Below are positions 15,026 to 21,764 of a DNA stretch of 21,764 bases, in pieces. The stretch covers positions 1 to 21,764 of the forward strand of contig CAKZXL010000675.1 in the NCBI GenBank assembly GCA_937883885.1, read 5' to 3'. This DNA is from an uncultured Aquincola sp. Its GTDB lineage: Bacteria; Pseudomonadota; Gammaproteobacteria; Burkholderiales; Burkholderiaceae. Below the pieces are notes generated by a model, which saw nothing but the letters and a program-made list of their open reading frames with translations, was not told where the DNA came from and ran no database searches. The first letter of the stretch is position 1; every line of letters starts with the position of its first letter. The position numbers and the translations under genes were made by a program.

Positions 15026-16395
15026 GTACCCCCAAGTCGCCCCAGCTGCTGATCGTCGAGGACGACCTGGCGCTGCAAAAGCAGATCAAGTGGTCACTCG
15101 ACCGGTTCGAGTCGGTCACGGCTGCCGACCGCGAAAGCGCGCTGGTGCAGTTCCGCCGCTGCACGCCGCCGGTGGTCACCATGGACCTGGGCCTGCCGCC
15201 CGACAAGGACTCGGTGTCCGAAGGCTTTGCGCTGCTGGAAAAGCTGCTCGACCTGGACCCCGGCGTGAAGGTCATCGTGCTCACCGGCCAGAACGACCGC
15301 GCCAATGCGCTGCGTGCGGTGGAGCTGGGCGCCTACGACTTCCTGGCCAAGCCCTTCGACGTGGAGCTGCTCAACCTGACGGTGGAGCGGGCCCTGCGCC
15401 TGCATGAGCTGCAGTCGGAGAACCAGCGCCTGCGCGAGCTGCGCGGCACCGAGCTGACGCAGGGCGTGACCACCCGCGACCCCGAGATGCTGAAGATCTG
15501 CCGCATGGTGGAAAAGGTGGCGCCCAGCAACGCCAGCGTGATGCTGCTGGGCGAAAGCGGCACCGGCAAGGAGGTGCTGGCCCAGGCGCTGCACCAGGCT
15601 TCGCGCCGCAGCGGCAAGTTCGTGGCCATCAACTGCGCGGCCATCCCCGAGAACCTGCTGGAAAGCGAACTCTTCGGCTACGAGAAGGGCGCCTTCACCG
15701 GCGCGGTGAAGACCACGCCCGGCCGCATCGAGACGGCGCACGGCGGCACGCTGATGTTCGACGAGATCGGCGACCTGCCGCACTCGCTGCAGGCCAAGCT
15801 GCTGCGCTTTTTGCAGGAGCGCACCATCGAGCGCATCGGCGCCCGCAGCTCCATCCCGGTGGACGTGCGCGTGGTGTGCGCCACCCACCAGGACCTGAAG
15901 GCGCTGATTGGCGAGCAGCGCTTCCGTGAAGACCTGTACTACCGGCTGGCCGAGATCGTGGTCAACATCCCGCCGCTGCGCAGCCGCGCGGGCGATGCGG
16001 CGCTGCTGGCCCATGCCTTCCTCAAGCGCTTTTCGCAGGAGCAGCGCAGCGCCATGCGCTTCACCGAAGACGCGCTGCGCGCCATCGAGGCCCATGCCTG
16101 GCCCGGCAACGTGCGCGAGCTGGTGAGTGTGATCAAGCGCGCGACCATCATGGCCGAGGGCGACCGCATCACCTGCGAAGACCTGGGCCTGCCCGAGGCG
16201 GCGCCGCCGTCTGACGCGGGCGACACCTCGCTCGACCTGCGTGTGGCCCGCGAGACGGCCGAGCGCGAGACCATCCTGGCCGCGCTGGCGCGGTCCAACG
16301 GCAACATCCAGAAGGCCTCGGAGCTGCTGGGCGTGAGCCGGCCCACGCTGTACGACCTGATCAGCCGCTTGAACATCCGCGTCGAAAAAGTCTAG
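15022..16395 (+). CDS. prsR: PEP-CTERM-box response regulator PrsR, sigma-54 activator
   Basis: This 457-residue NtrC-family activator uses ATP to open sigma-54 promoters, in this family those of PEP-CTERM protein genes. The receiver domain (about 7-125) has ED at 13-14, phosphoacceptor D55 ([12 protein letters not shown]) and K110. The AAA+ domain has Walker A GESGTGKE (177-184), the sigma-54 contact loop GAFTGA (223-228) and Walker [12 protein letters not shown] (241-251). The Fis-type helix-turn-helix is at about 425-450 ([20 protein letters not shown]). An [14 protein letters not shown] block and conserved [13 protein letters not shown] complete the family pattern. The ATG overlaps the prsK stop by four bases, so the pair is cotranslated. 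The match to PrsR specifically rests on the adjacent prsK and sugar transferase. Its targets must lie outside this window. Confidence 0.93.
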   Translation: MSTPKSPQLLIVEDDLALQKQIKWSLDRFESVTAADRESALVQFRRCTPPVVTMDLGLPPDKDSVSEGFALLEKLLDLDPGVKVIVLTGQNDRANALRAVELGAYDFLAKPFDVELLNLTVERALRLHELQSENQRLRELRGTELTQGVTTRDPEMLKICRMVEKVAPSNASVMLLGESGTGKEVLAQALHQASRRSGKFVAINCAAIPENLLESELFGYEKGAFTGAVKTTPGRIETAHGGTLMFDEIGDLPHSLQAKLLRFLQERTIERIGARSSIPVDVRVVCATHQDLKALIGEQRFREDLYYRLAEIVVNIPPLRSRAGDAALLAHAFLKRFSQEQRSAMRFTEDALRAIEAHAWPGNVRELVSVIKRATIMAEGDRITCEDLGLPEAAPPSDAGDTSLDLRVARETAERETILAALARSNGNIQKASELLGVSRPTLYDLISRLNIRVEKV

Positions 16396-16444
16396 GAGCC
16401 TTGCGGTACAACGGCAGTCCCCACACTGTCGTCCAGGAGTACCC

Positions 16445-17008
16445 ATGGCCCAGAACCGCAACGTCGCCGTCATCGTCGGCAGCCTGCGCAAGGCATCGCT
16501 CAACCGCAAGCTGGCGCTGGCCCTCGCTGGCCTGGCGCCGGCCGGCCTGCAGCTCAAGATCGTCGAGATCGGCGCGCTGCCGCTGTACAACCAGGACGAC
16601 GAGGCGAACCCGCCGGCGGTCGTCACCGACTTCAAGCAGCAGATCAAGGCCGCCGACGCGCTGCTGTTCGTCACGCCGGAATACAACCGCTCGGTGCCTG
16701 GCGCGCTGAAGAACGCGATCGACCATGGCTCGCGCCCCTATGGCCAAAGCGCCTGGGCGGGCAAGCCGGGTGCGGTGGTCACGCTGTCGCCGGGCGGCAT
16801 CGGCGGCTTCGGCGCCAACCACCACCTGCGGCAGATGCTCACCTTCCTGGACGTGCCGGTGCTGCAGCAGCCCGAGGCCTACATCGGCGGTGCCGGCGAG
16901 CTGTTCGACGAACAAGGCGGCATCAAGAAGCCCGACACCCAGGCCTTCCTCGAGAAGTTCATGGGCGCCTTCGCGCAGTGGATCGAGCGCAACGCCAAGG
17001 CGGCTTGA
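16445..17008 (+). CDS. NAD(P)H-dependent FMN reductase (ChrR/YieF-like)
   Basis: This 187-residue flavodoxin-fold enzyme passes electrons from NAD(P)H through bound FMN to quinones, azo dyes, chromate or other acceptors. The FMN phosphate loop GSLRKASLNRKLA is at 12-24 and the isoalloxazine-binding PEYNRSVPGALKNAIDHGSRP at 78-98. SPGGIGGFGANHHLRQML follows near 121. Length is normal for the family. The ATG at 16445 has AGGAG five bases upstream. It is 49 bases after prsR and reads the same way, but has its own good ribosome-binding site, so membership in the prsKR operon is uncertain. The physiological substrate cannot be assigned; related proteins protect against quinone and oxidative stress. 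Confidence 0.9.
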   Translation: MAQNRNVAVIVGSLRKASLNRKLALALAGLAPAGLQLKIVEIGALPLYNQDDEANPPAVVTDFKQQIKAADALLFVTPEYNRSVPGALKNAIDHGSRPYGQSAWAGKPGAVVTLSPGGIGGFGANHHLRQMLTFLDVPVLQQPEAYIGGAGELFDEQGGIKKPDTQAFLEKFMGAFAQWIERNAKAA

Positions 17009-17054
17009 AGGGTCGTCGGGCGGCTTAACGGTCGCCCAAAGTGTGCGGGCTAGC

Positions 17055-18605
17055 ATGGCCCGCATGAAGCACCTTCTTCCGCTTACCCGCCGCCAGACGC
17101 TGGCCGGCCTGGCTGCTGCCACCAGCTTGCCCTGGCTGGCTCCGCCCGCCCAGGCTGCCGCAGCCGTTGCGGCGCCTGTCCGCGGCAGCGTCAGCCTGCC
17201 ACCGCTTGGCCTGCGCCAGCGCACGCTGGCCAACGGCCTGCAAGTCATCGCACTGCCCGACCGCAGCACCGCCACCGTCAGCGTGCAGGTCTGGTACCGC
17301 GTGGGCGGCAAGGACGATCCGGCCGGCCGCTCGGGCTTTGCGCACCTGTTCGAGCACATGATGTTCAAGCGCACGCGTCACATGCCGTCGGAGACCTTCG
17401 ACCGGCTGACCGAGGACGTGGGCGGCCAGAACAATGCCTTCACCGCCGAAGACACCACCGCCTACCAAAGCGAAGTGCCTTCCAACCACCTGGAACGGCT
17501 GCTGTGGGCCGAGGCCGAGCGCATGTCCAACCTGGAGGTGGACCAGCCCAGCTTCGACAGCGAGCGCGCCGTGGTGCAGGAAGAGCTGCGCCAGCGGGTG
17601 CTGGCCAGCCCCTACGGTCGCCTGTTCAATGCGCTGCCCGGCTATGCCTTCGAGCGCCACCCCTACCGCCGGCCGGTGGTGGGCAGCATCGACGACCTCA
17701 ACGCCGCCACGCTGGACGACGTGCGCGCCTTCCACAGCACCTACTACCGGCCCGACAACGCGGTGCTGATCGTGGCCGGCGACCTGGACGAAGCCCGCTT
17801 CGACGCCGCGGTGGACCGGTATTTCGGCCGCATCGCCCGACCCGCGATGCCCATTCCGCGCGTGACGGTGCAGGAGCCGCCGCGCCAGGCCGACCTGCGC
17901 GCCACGCTGCAGGCGCCGCGGGTGCCGCTGCCGGCGGTGGCGCTCATCTGGAAGGGCCCCGCCGCGCGTGACGAAGATGCCGCCGCGCTGGACGTCGCCT
18001 CGGCCCTGCTGGCCGGCGGCGAGTCGTCCCGCATGAACCAGGCGCTGGTCTACCGCGACCGCGTGGCCCAGGCCGCCGGCTTCCAGACCCACCTGAATGC
18101 CGATGCCGGCATGCTGGTGGCCTATGCCATCGCGGTGGGCGGGCAGCCCGCCGAGCAGCAACTGCCCGCGCTGGAAAAGGCGCTGATGCGCGAGATCGAG
18201 TCGCTGGCGCGCGGCCCGATCCGCGATGCGGAGTTCGACAAGGTGCGCACCCAGCTGCTCACCGCCGCGCTGATGGAGCGGCAGACGCCCAACGGCCGCG
18301 CCGCCGCCGCCGGCTGGGCCGTGATCCAGTACGGCGACGCGCGCCAGGCCGAGCAGCAGCTGCAGCGGCTGCAGGCGGTGCGCGCGGCCGACGTGCAGCG
18401 CGTGCTGCGCCGCCATGTGCTGGAAGCGCACCGGGTGACGCTGAGCTATGTGCAGGCGCCGGACGGCGCGGCGGGCACCGGCGGCGACGCCTCGCCCGCC
18501 GCCGCCGGCCCGGCCGCTGGCGCGCAGCCCGCCAGCGCAGCCTCGCCTGCCAGTGGCGCAGCCACACCCCCACCTGCCACCACCCCCACCGGGAGCCGCC
18601 CATGA
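17055..18605 (+). CDS. M16-family zinc metallopeptidase, catalytic partner
   Basis: This exported pitrilysin/processing-peptidase family protein is 516 residues from the ATG at 17055; the ATG at 17064 gives 513, and neither has a good Shine-Dalgarno. The N-terminus has a twin-arginine-like TRRQTLAGL (11-19) and a likely cleavage near PPAQAAA, indicating periplasmic location. The inverted zinc motif HLFEH is at 97-101 and the third ligand is a Glu in VVQEELRQ at about 176-177, so this subunit should bind zinc and cut peptides. Its C-terminal half has GGESSRMNQALVYRD but lacks the usual R-G-L-[AS]-Y segment. The last 45 or so residues are an Ala/Pro/Thr-rich tail. The stop overlaps the next M16 gene by four bases, consistent with a heterodimer. 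Confidence 0.92.
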   Translation: MARMKHLLPLTRRQTLAGLAAATSLPWLAPPAQAAAAVAAPVRGSVSLPPLGLRQRTLANGLQVIALPDRSTATVSVQVWYRVGGKDDPAGRSGFAHLFEHMMFKRTRHMPSETFDRLTEDVGGQNNAFTAEDTTAYQSEVPSNHLERLLWAEAERMSNLEVDQPSFDSERAVVQEELRQRVLASPYGRLFNALPGYAFERHPYRRPVVGSIDDLNAATLDDVRAFHSTYYRPDNAVLIVAGDLDEARFDAAVDRYFGRIARPAMPIPRVTVQEPPRQADLRATLQAPRVPLPAVALIWKGPAARDEDAAALDVASALLAGGESSRMNQALVYRDRVAQAAGFQTHLNADAGMLVAYAIAVGGQPAEQQLPALEKALMREIESLARGPIRDAEFDKVRTQLLTAALMERQTPNGRAAAAGWAVIQYGDARQAEQQLQRLQAVRAADVQRVLRRHVLEAHRVTLSYVQAPDGAAGTGGDASPAAAGPAAGAQPASAASPASGAATPPPATTPTGSRP

Positions 18606-20143
18606 TGCGCCGCCGTGAGCTCGCGGGCGCCTTGCCCGCCCTGGCCTTGCTGGCCACCTCTGCAGCCGGGGCCCAGCCCGCCAACCCCGCCAGCGCCCCT
18701 GCCGGCCTGGGCACCGCCACCGATGCCGACGACTTCAGCCGCCCGCCGCCCGCCGGCGCGCCGCGGCCCGTCACCGTGCCGCCGCTGCATGAAAGCCGGC
18801 TGCCCAACGGCCTGAACGTGGTGGTGGCGCCTCGCCAGGGGCTGCCGCTGGTCAGTGCCTGGCTGCTGGTGCGTGTGGGCAGCGAGACCGATCCGCTGGA
18901 CCGCGCCGGCCGCGCCGACATGCTGGCAGGCCTGCTGACGCAAGGCGCCCGCCGCAACGGCCGCGCGGTGAGCGCGCCGGAGATCGCGCGCGAGGCCGAG
19001 GCCCTGGGTGGCTCGCTCGACGCCGGCAGCGGCTGGCGCTCCACCAGCCTGGGCATGACGGTGACCACGCCGCGGCTGGACGCCGCCTTGTCCCTGATGA
19101 GTGACGTGCTGCGCCAGCCCACGCTGGCCGCCGACGAGCTGGAGCGGCTGCGGGTGCAGGCCATCGACAACCTGCGCGTCAGCGACAGCAACCCCGGCAG
19201 CATCGCCAGCCGGGTGGCGCGCCGGCTGTACTGGGGCACCAGCGCCTATGGCAGCGTGACCACCGCCGAGACGCTGGGCCGCCTGCAGCGCGACGATCTG
19301 GTGGCCCTGCACCGCCAGGGCTTCCGCCCCGACCAGACGCTGCTGGTACTGGCCGGCGACCTGACGCCCGAGCGTGGCCGGGCGCTGGCGCGCCAGCACT
19401 TCGGCGATTGGCGCGCCAGCCGCATCGCGCCGCTGGAACGCCGCGACGGCCAGCCGGCACCGCTGGCGCCGCGCACGGTGCTGGTGGACCTGCCCGGCGT
19501 GGGCCAGAGCAGCGTGCTGGTGATGGCGCCGTACAGCTCGTTGGCGCCGCAGGACGTGCCCGAGTGGCGCATCGCCCAGGTGGCCAATGCGGTGCTGGGC
19601 GGCGGCTACTCGGCGCGGCTGAACCAGGAGGTGCGCATCAAGCGCGGCCTGAGCTACGGCGTGGGCACCGGCGTCGAGCAGCAGCCCGAAGGCGGCGTGT
19701 GGGACGCCAGCGCGCAGACCGACCACCGCAACGTGGCCCAGGTGGCGCAGCTGCTGCGTGAGCAGGTGCTGGGCCTGGCCGGCAACCCACCCACGGCGGA
19801 CGAACTGGCCGCGCGCCAGGCCACGCTGGTGGGCAGCTTCGCGCGCCGGCTGGACACCAATGCCGGCATCGCCTCGTTGATCACCGCGCGCTGGGCCACC
19901 GGCCGGCCGCTGTCGGAGCTGAACCGCTTCGTCGACGAGATCCTGGCGGTGACGCCGGCCCAGGTGCAGGCCTTTGCCGGCCGGCGCTGGACCGAAGGCG
20001 CGCTGCGCACGGTGGTGGTGGGCGACTTCAGCGCCGCGCCCGAAGCCTTTGAGCAGTTGGCCAAGGCCGACCCGACGGCGCTGCGGCTGAAGGCCAGCGA
20101 GCTCGACTTCGGCAGCGGCGCGCTGCTGCCGCGCCGGCCCTGA
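18602..20143 (+). CDS. M16-family peptidase homologue lacking the zinc motif
   Basis: This 513-residue exported protein begins MMRRRELAGALPALALLA and has a signal peptide ending near AGAQP. It has two M16-type halves. Where the zinc motif HxxEH belongs, it reads RADML (104-108), so it cannot bind catalytic zinc. In the second half it has GGGYSARLNQEVRIKRGLSYGVG (from about 337), including the Arg/Tyr pair that holds substrate in M16 enzymes and that the preceding gene product lacks. This split of functions is known for M16B heterodimers in bacteria. The ATGA overlap with the upstream gene supports making both in equal amounts. The peptide substrate is unknown. The gene converges on glpK, leaving 16 bases between the stops. 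Confidence 0.92.
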   Translation: MMRRRELAGALPALALLATSAAGAQPANPASAPAGLGTATDADDFSRPPPAGAPRPVTVPPLHESRLPNGLNVVVAPRQGLPLVSAWLLVRVGSETDPLDRAGRADMLAGLLTQGARRNGRAVSAPEIAREAEALGGSLDAGSGWRSTSLGMTVTTPRLDAALSLMSDVLRQPTLAADELERLRVQAIDNLRVSDSNPGSIASRVARRLYWGTSAYGSVTTAETLGRLQRDDLVALHRQGFRPDQTLLVLAGDLTPERGRALARQHFGDWRASRIAPLERRDGQPAPLAPRTVLVDLPGVGQSSVLVMAPYSSLAPQDVPEWRIAQVANAVLGGGYSARLNQEVRIKRGLSYGVGTGVEQQPEGGVWDASAQTDHRNVAQVAQLLREQVLGLAGNPPTADELAARQATLVGSFARRLDTNAGIASLITARWATGRPLSELNRFVDEILAVTPAQVQAFAGRRWTEGALRTVVVGDFSAAPEAFEQLAKADPTALRLKASELDFGSGALLPRRP

Positions 20144-20147
20144 AGGC

Positions 20148-20181
20148 GCGGCAGGCGGGCTACTTCGCGGTGGCCTGCCGC
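20148..20181. terminator. Hairpin at the M16/glpK convergent junction
   Basis: GCGGCAGGC (20148-20156) and GCCTGCCGC (20173-20181) form a perfect 9-bp stem with a 16-base loop. It starts four bases after the M16 stop and covers the glpK stop and last codons. No T-run is present on either side, so its role as a shared terminator is inferred from position. Confidence 0.4.
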
Positions 20182-21659
20182 ACCGCGTGCTCCCAGCCTT
20201 CCATCAAGGCCTGGGCGCGGGCGCGCGGCATCGTGGGCAGGAAGCGGCGCTGCACCTGCCATTGCTCGCTCAGCTCGTCCAGGCTGCCGAACACGCCAGT
20301 GGCCAGACCGGCCAGGTAGGCGGCGCCCAGCGCGGTGGTCTCGATCACCTGCGGGCGCACCACCGGCACGCCCAGCAGGTCGGCCTGGAACTGCATCAGC
20401 AGGTCGTTGACGCAGGCGCCGCCGTCCACCCGCAGCTCGCTCACCGGCGCGCCGCCGGCAGCCACCGCGTCGCGGCTCATGGCCTGCAGCAGCGCCGCGC
20501 TTTGAAAGGCGATGCTCTCCAGCGCCGCCCGCGCGATGTGGGCCACGGTGGTGCCACGCGTCACGCCGACGATGGCGCCGCGGGCGTCGGCGTCCCAGTA
20601 GGGCGCGCCCAGGCCGGTGAAGGCGGGCACGAACACCACGCCGCCGGCGTCGGGCACGCTCTCGGCCAGGGCCTGCACCTGGGCGCTGCTTTCGATGGCG
20701 CGCAGGCCGTCGCGCAGCCACTGCACCACCGCGCCGCCGATGAACACGCCGCCCTCGAAGGCGAACTGCGGCGTGCCGTCCACCTGCGCGGCGGCGGTGG
20801 TCAGCAGGCCGTTGGCCGAGGTCTCGAAGCGTGGGCCGGTGGGCATCAACATGAAGCAGCCGGTGCCGTAGGTGTTCTTGGCCAGCCCGGGCCGAAAGCA
20901 CGCCTGGCCGAACAGGGCGCTCTGCTGGTCGCCCGCGATGCCGGCGATCGGCACCTCGCCGCCCAGGAATTCGGCATCGGCCACGCCGTACACGTGGCTG
21001 GAAGGGTGCACCTCGGGCAGCACGCTGGCCGGGATCTTCAGCAGCTGCAGCAGCTCTTCGTCCCACTGGTTGCGGCGGATGTCGAACAGCATGGTGCGCG
21101 AGGCATTGCTCACGTCGGTGGCATGCACCTGGCCACGGGTGAGCTGCCACAGCAGCCAGCTGTCCACGGTGCCGAAGGCCAGCTCGCCGCGGTCGGCGGC
21201 TTCACGCGCGCCGGGCACCTGGTCGAAAAGCCAGCGCAGCTTGGTGGCCGAGAAATACGCGTCGATCACCAGGCCGGTGCTGCGCTGCACCCGCTCGCCC
21301 ATGCCGGCGTCGCGCAGCTCGGCGCACAGGGGCTCGGCTCGGCGGTCCTGCCAGACGATGGCGTTGTGGATGGGCTCGCCGGTGCGGCGGTTCCACAGCA
21401 GCGTGGTCTCGCGCTGGTTGGTGATGCCGATGCCGGCCAGCGCCTTGGCGTCGAGCTTCGCCTTGGCCAGGGCGCCCCGGCAGACCTCGACCGTCGCCGC
21501 CCAGATCTCCTCGGGATCGTGTTCGACCCAGCCGGGCCTGGGGAAGATCTGCGGCAGTTCCTTCTGCGCCGAGGCGACCGGACGGCCGCCCGCATCGAAG
21601 ACGATGGCGCGGGTGCTGGTCGTGCCCTGATCTATGGCGAGAACGTGCTGGGCAGCCAT
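20160..21659 (-). CDS. glpK: Glycerol kinase
   Basis: This 499-residue cytoplasmic enzyme phosphorylates glycerol to sn-glycerol 3-phosphate with ATP. The N-terminal phosphate-binding [10 protein letters not shown] is at 9-18. [12 protein letters not shown] (79-90) carries the glycerol-contacting Arg-Glu. The first FGGY-kinase signature [13 protein letters not shown] is at 135-147, [13 protein letters not shown] holds the catalytic Asp, and the second signature is [32 protein letters not shown] and [16 protein letters not shown] are typical of GlpK, and the length is standard (about 500). The ATG at 21659 lies 14 bases after the preceding gene's stop and has no clear Shine-Dalgarno. No other glycerol genes (glpF, glpD, glpR) are visible here. 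Confidence 0.96.
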   Translation of the reverse strand: MAAQHVLAIDQGTTSTRAIVFDAGGRPVASAQKELPQIFPRPGWVEHDPEEIWAATVEVCRGALAKAKLDAKALAGIGITNQRETTLLWNRRTGEPIHNAIVWQDRRAEPLCAELRDAGMGERVQRSTGLVIDAYFSATKLRWLFDQVPGAREAADRGELAFGTVDSWLLWQLTRGQVHATDVSNASRTMLFDIRRNQWDEELLQLLKIPASVLPEVHPSSHVYGVADAEFLGGEVPIAGIAGDQQSALFGQACFRPGLAKNTYGTGCFMLMPTGPRFETSANGLLTTAAAQVDGTPQFAFEGGVFIGGAVVQWLRDGLRAIESSAQVQALAESVPDAGGVVFVPAFTGLGAPYWDADARGAIVGVTRGTTVAHIARAALESIAFQSAALLQAMSRDAVAAGGAPVSELRVDGGACVNDLLMQFQADLLGVPVVRPQVIETTALGAAYLAGLATGVFGSLDELSEQWQVQRRFLPTMPRARAQALMEGWEHAVRQATAK

Positions 21660-21673
21660 CGCGCGGTGAGAGC

Positions 21674-21764
21674 CTAGTGGGCGCGATCGATTGCGAAGTC
21701 GACCGCCTCGAGCAGCGCGGCCTTGAGCGGCGTACCGGGGAACAGGCCCAGCGCATCGCGCGCC
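21674..21764 (-). CDS. Probable polyprenyl diphosphate synthase, C-terminal end only
   Basis: Only the last 29 codons and the TAG stop are in the window; the rest lies beyond the right edge. The readable end is [20 protein letters not shown] followed by VDFAIDRAH. This matches the usual ending of IspA/IspB-type trans-prenyl synthases, in which a helix A..AL...P.....AL..L..FA..R closes the protein. It is upstream of glpK on the same strand with a 14-base gap, so the two may be cotranscribed. So short a fragment cannot settle the product or chain length. Confidence 0.5.
   Translation of the reverse strand, partial: ARDALGLFPGTPLKAALLEAVDFAIDRAH

Noticed and set aside
17018..17037. GGGCG/CGCCC inverted repeat after the FMN reductase
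   Set aside because: A stem of only 5 bp with a 10-base loop and no T-run is expected by chance at this GC content.
1..21764. CRISPR arrays, tRNA or rRNA genes, insertion sequences, phage or toxin-antitoxin genes
   Set aside because: Looked for by eye across the window; no spaced direct-repeat array, cloverleaf, transposase or integrase motif was found.

Overview
This window is a chromosomal segment with very high GC (my estimate, about 70%) and dense gene packing. It most resembles a beta-proteobacterium of the order Burkholderiales, in the Rubrivivax/Leptothrix/Ideonella neighbourhood. The clues are the GC-rich codon use, a surface-type intradiol dioxygenase, the PEP-CTERM-associated prsK/prsR pair and the style of the Fur-like site. 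The taxon is an inference from gene content. No tRNA, rRNA, insertion sequence, prophage or CRISPR array was seen.

Left part, 1-3939, sulfur acquisition. A leftward operon carries a TauD/TfdA-type Fe(II)/2-oxoglutarate dioxygenase, a sulfonate/nitrate/taurine-type substrate-binding protein and an ABC ATPase that runs off the window. Divergent from it is metY (O-acetylhomoserine sulfhydrylase). Together they suggest uptake of an organosulfur compound, oxidative release of sulfite and, after reduction to sulfide elsewhere, homocysteine synthesis. The 132-bp divergent region holds tandem TGCGC hexamers.

Middle part, 3945-10349, a leftward cluster for iron or siderophore uptake. Transcription order is: exported intradiol dioxygenase lipoprotein, OmpR-type response regulator, histidine kinase with a Pro/His-rich periplasmic loop, TonB-dependent siderophore receptor, PepSY-TM protein, and a 52-residue membrane protein. 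Most junctions overlap or are very tight. A Fur-like box overlaps the kinase stop codon just before the receptor. A strong inverted repeat covers the response-regulator ribosome-binding site. Upstream, also leftward, is an unrecognised protein that looks like a winged helix followed by a PD-(D/E)XK nuclease-like domain.

Right-middle, 11481-16395, exopolysaccharide synthesis and its control. An EpsB-family sugar transferase is followed by a terminator, then prsK (membrane histidine kinase) and prsR (sigma-54 activator), the regulatory pair of PEP-CTERM/exosortase systems. No exosortase or PEP-CTERM protein lies in the window.

Right part, 16445-21764. Here are an NAD(P)H-dependent FMN reductase, two overlapping M16 peptidase genes whose active-site features are split between the two proteins, a convergent glycerol kinase (glpK), and the last 29 codons of what looks like a polyprenyl diphosphate synthase.

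The parts most worth following up are the predicted masking of the regulator ribosome-binding site, the dioxygenase/two-component/receptor cluster, the wHTH-nuclease-like protein, and the terminator placed directly in front of prsK.
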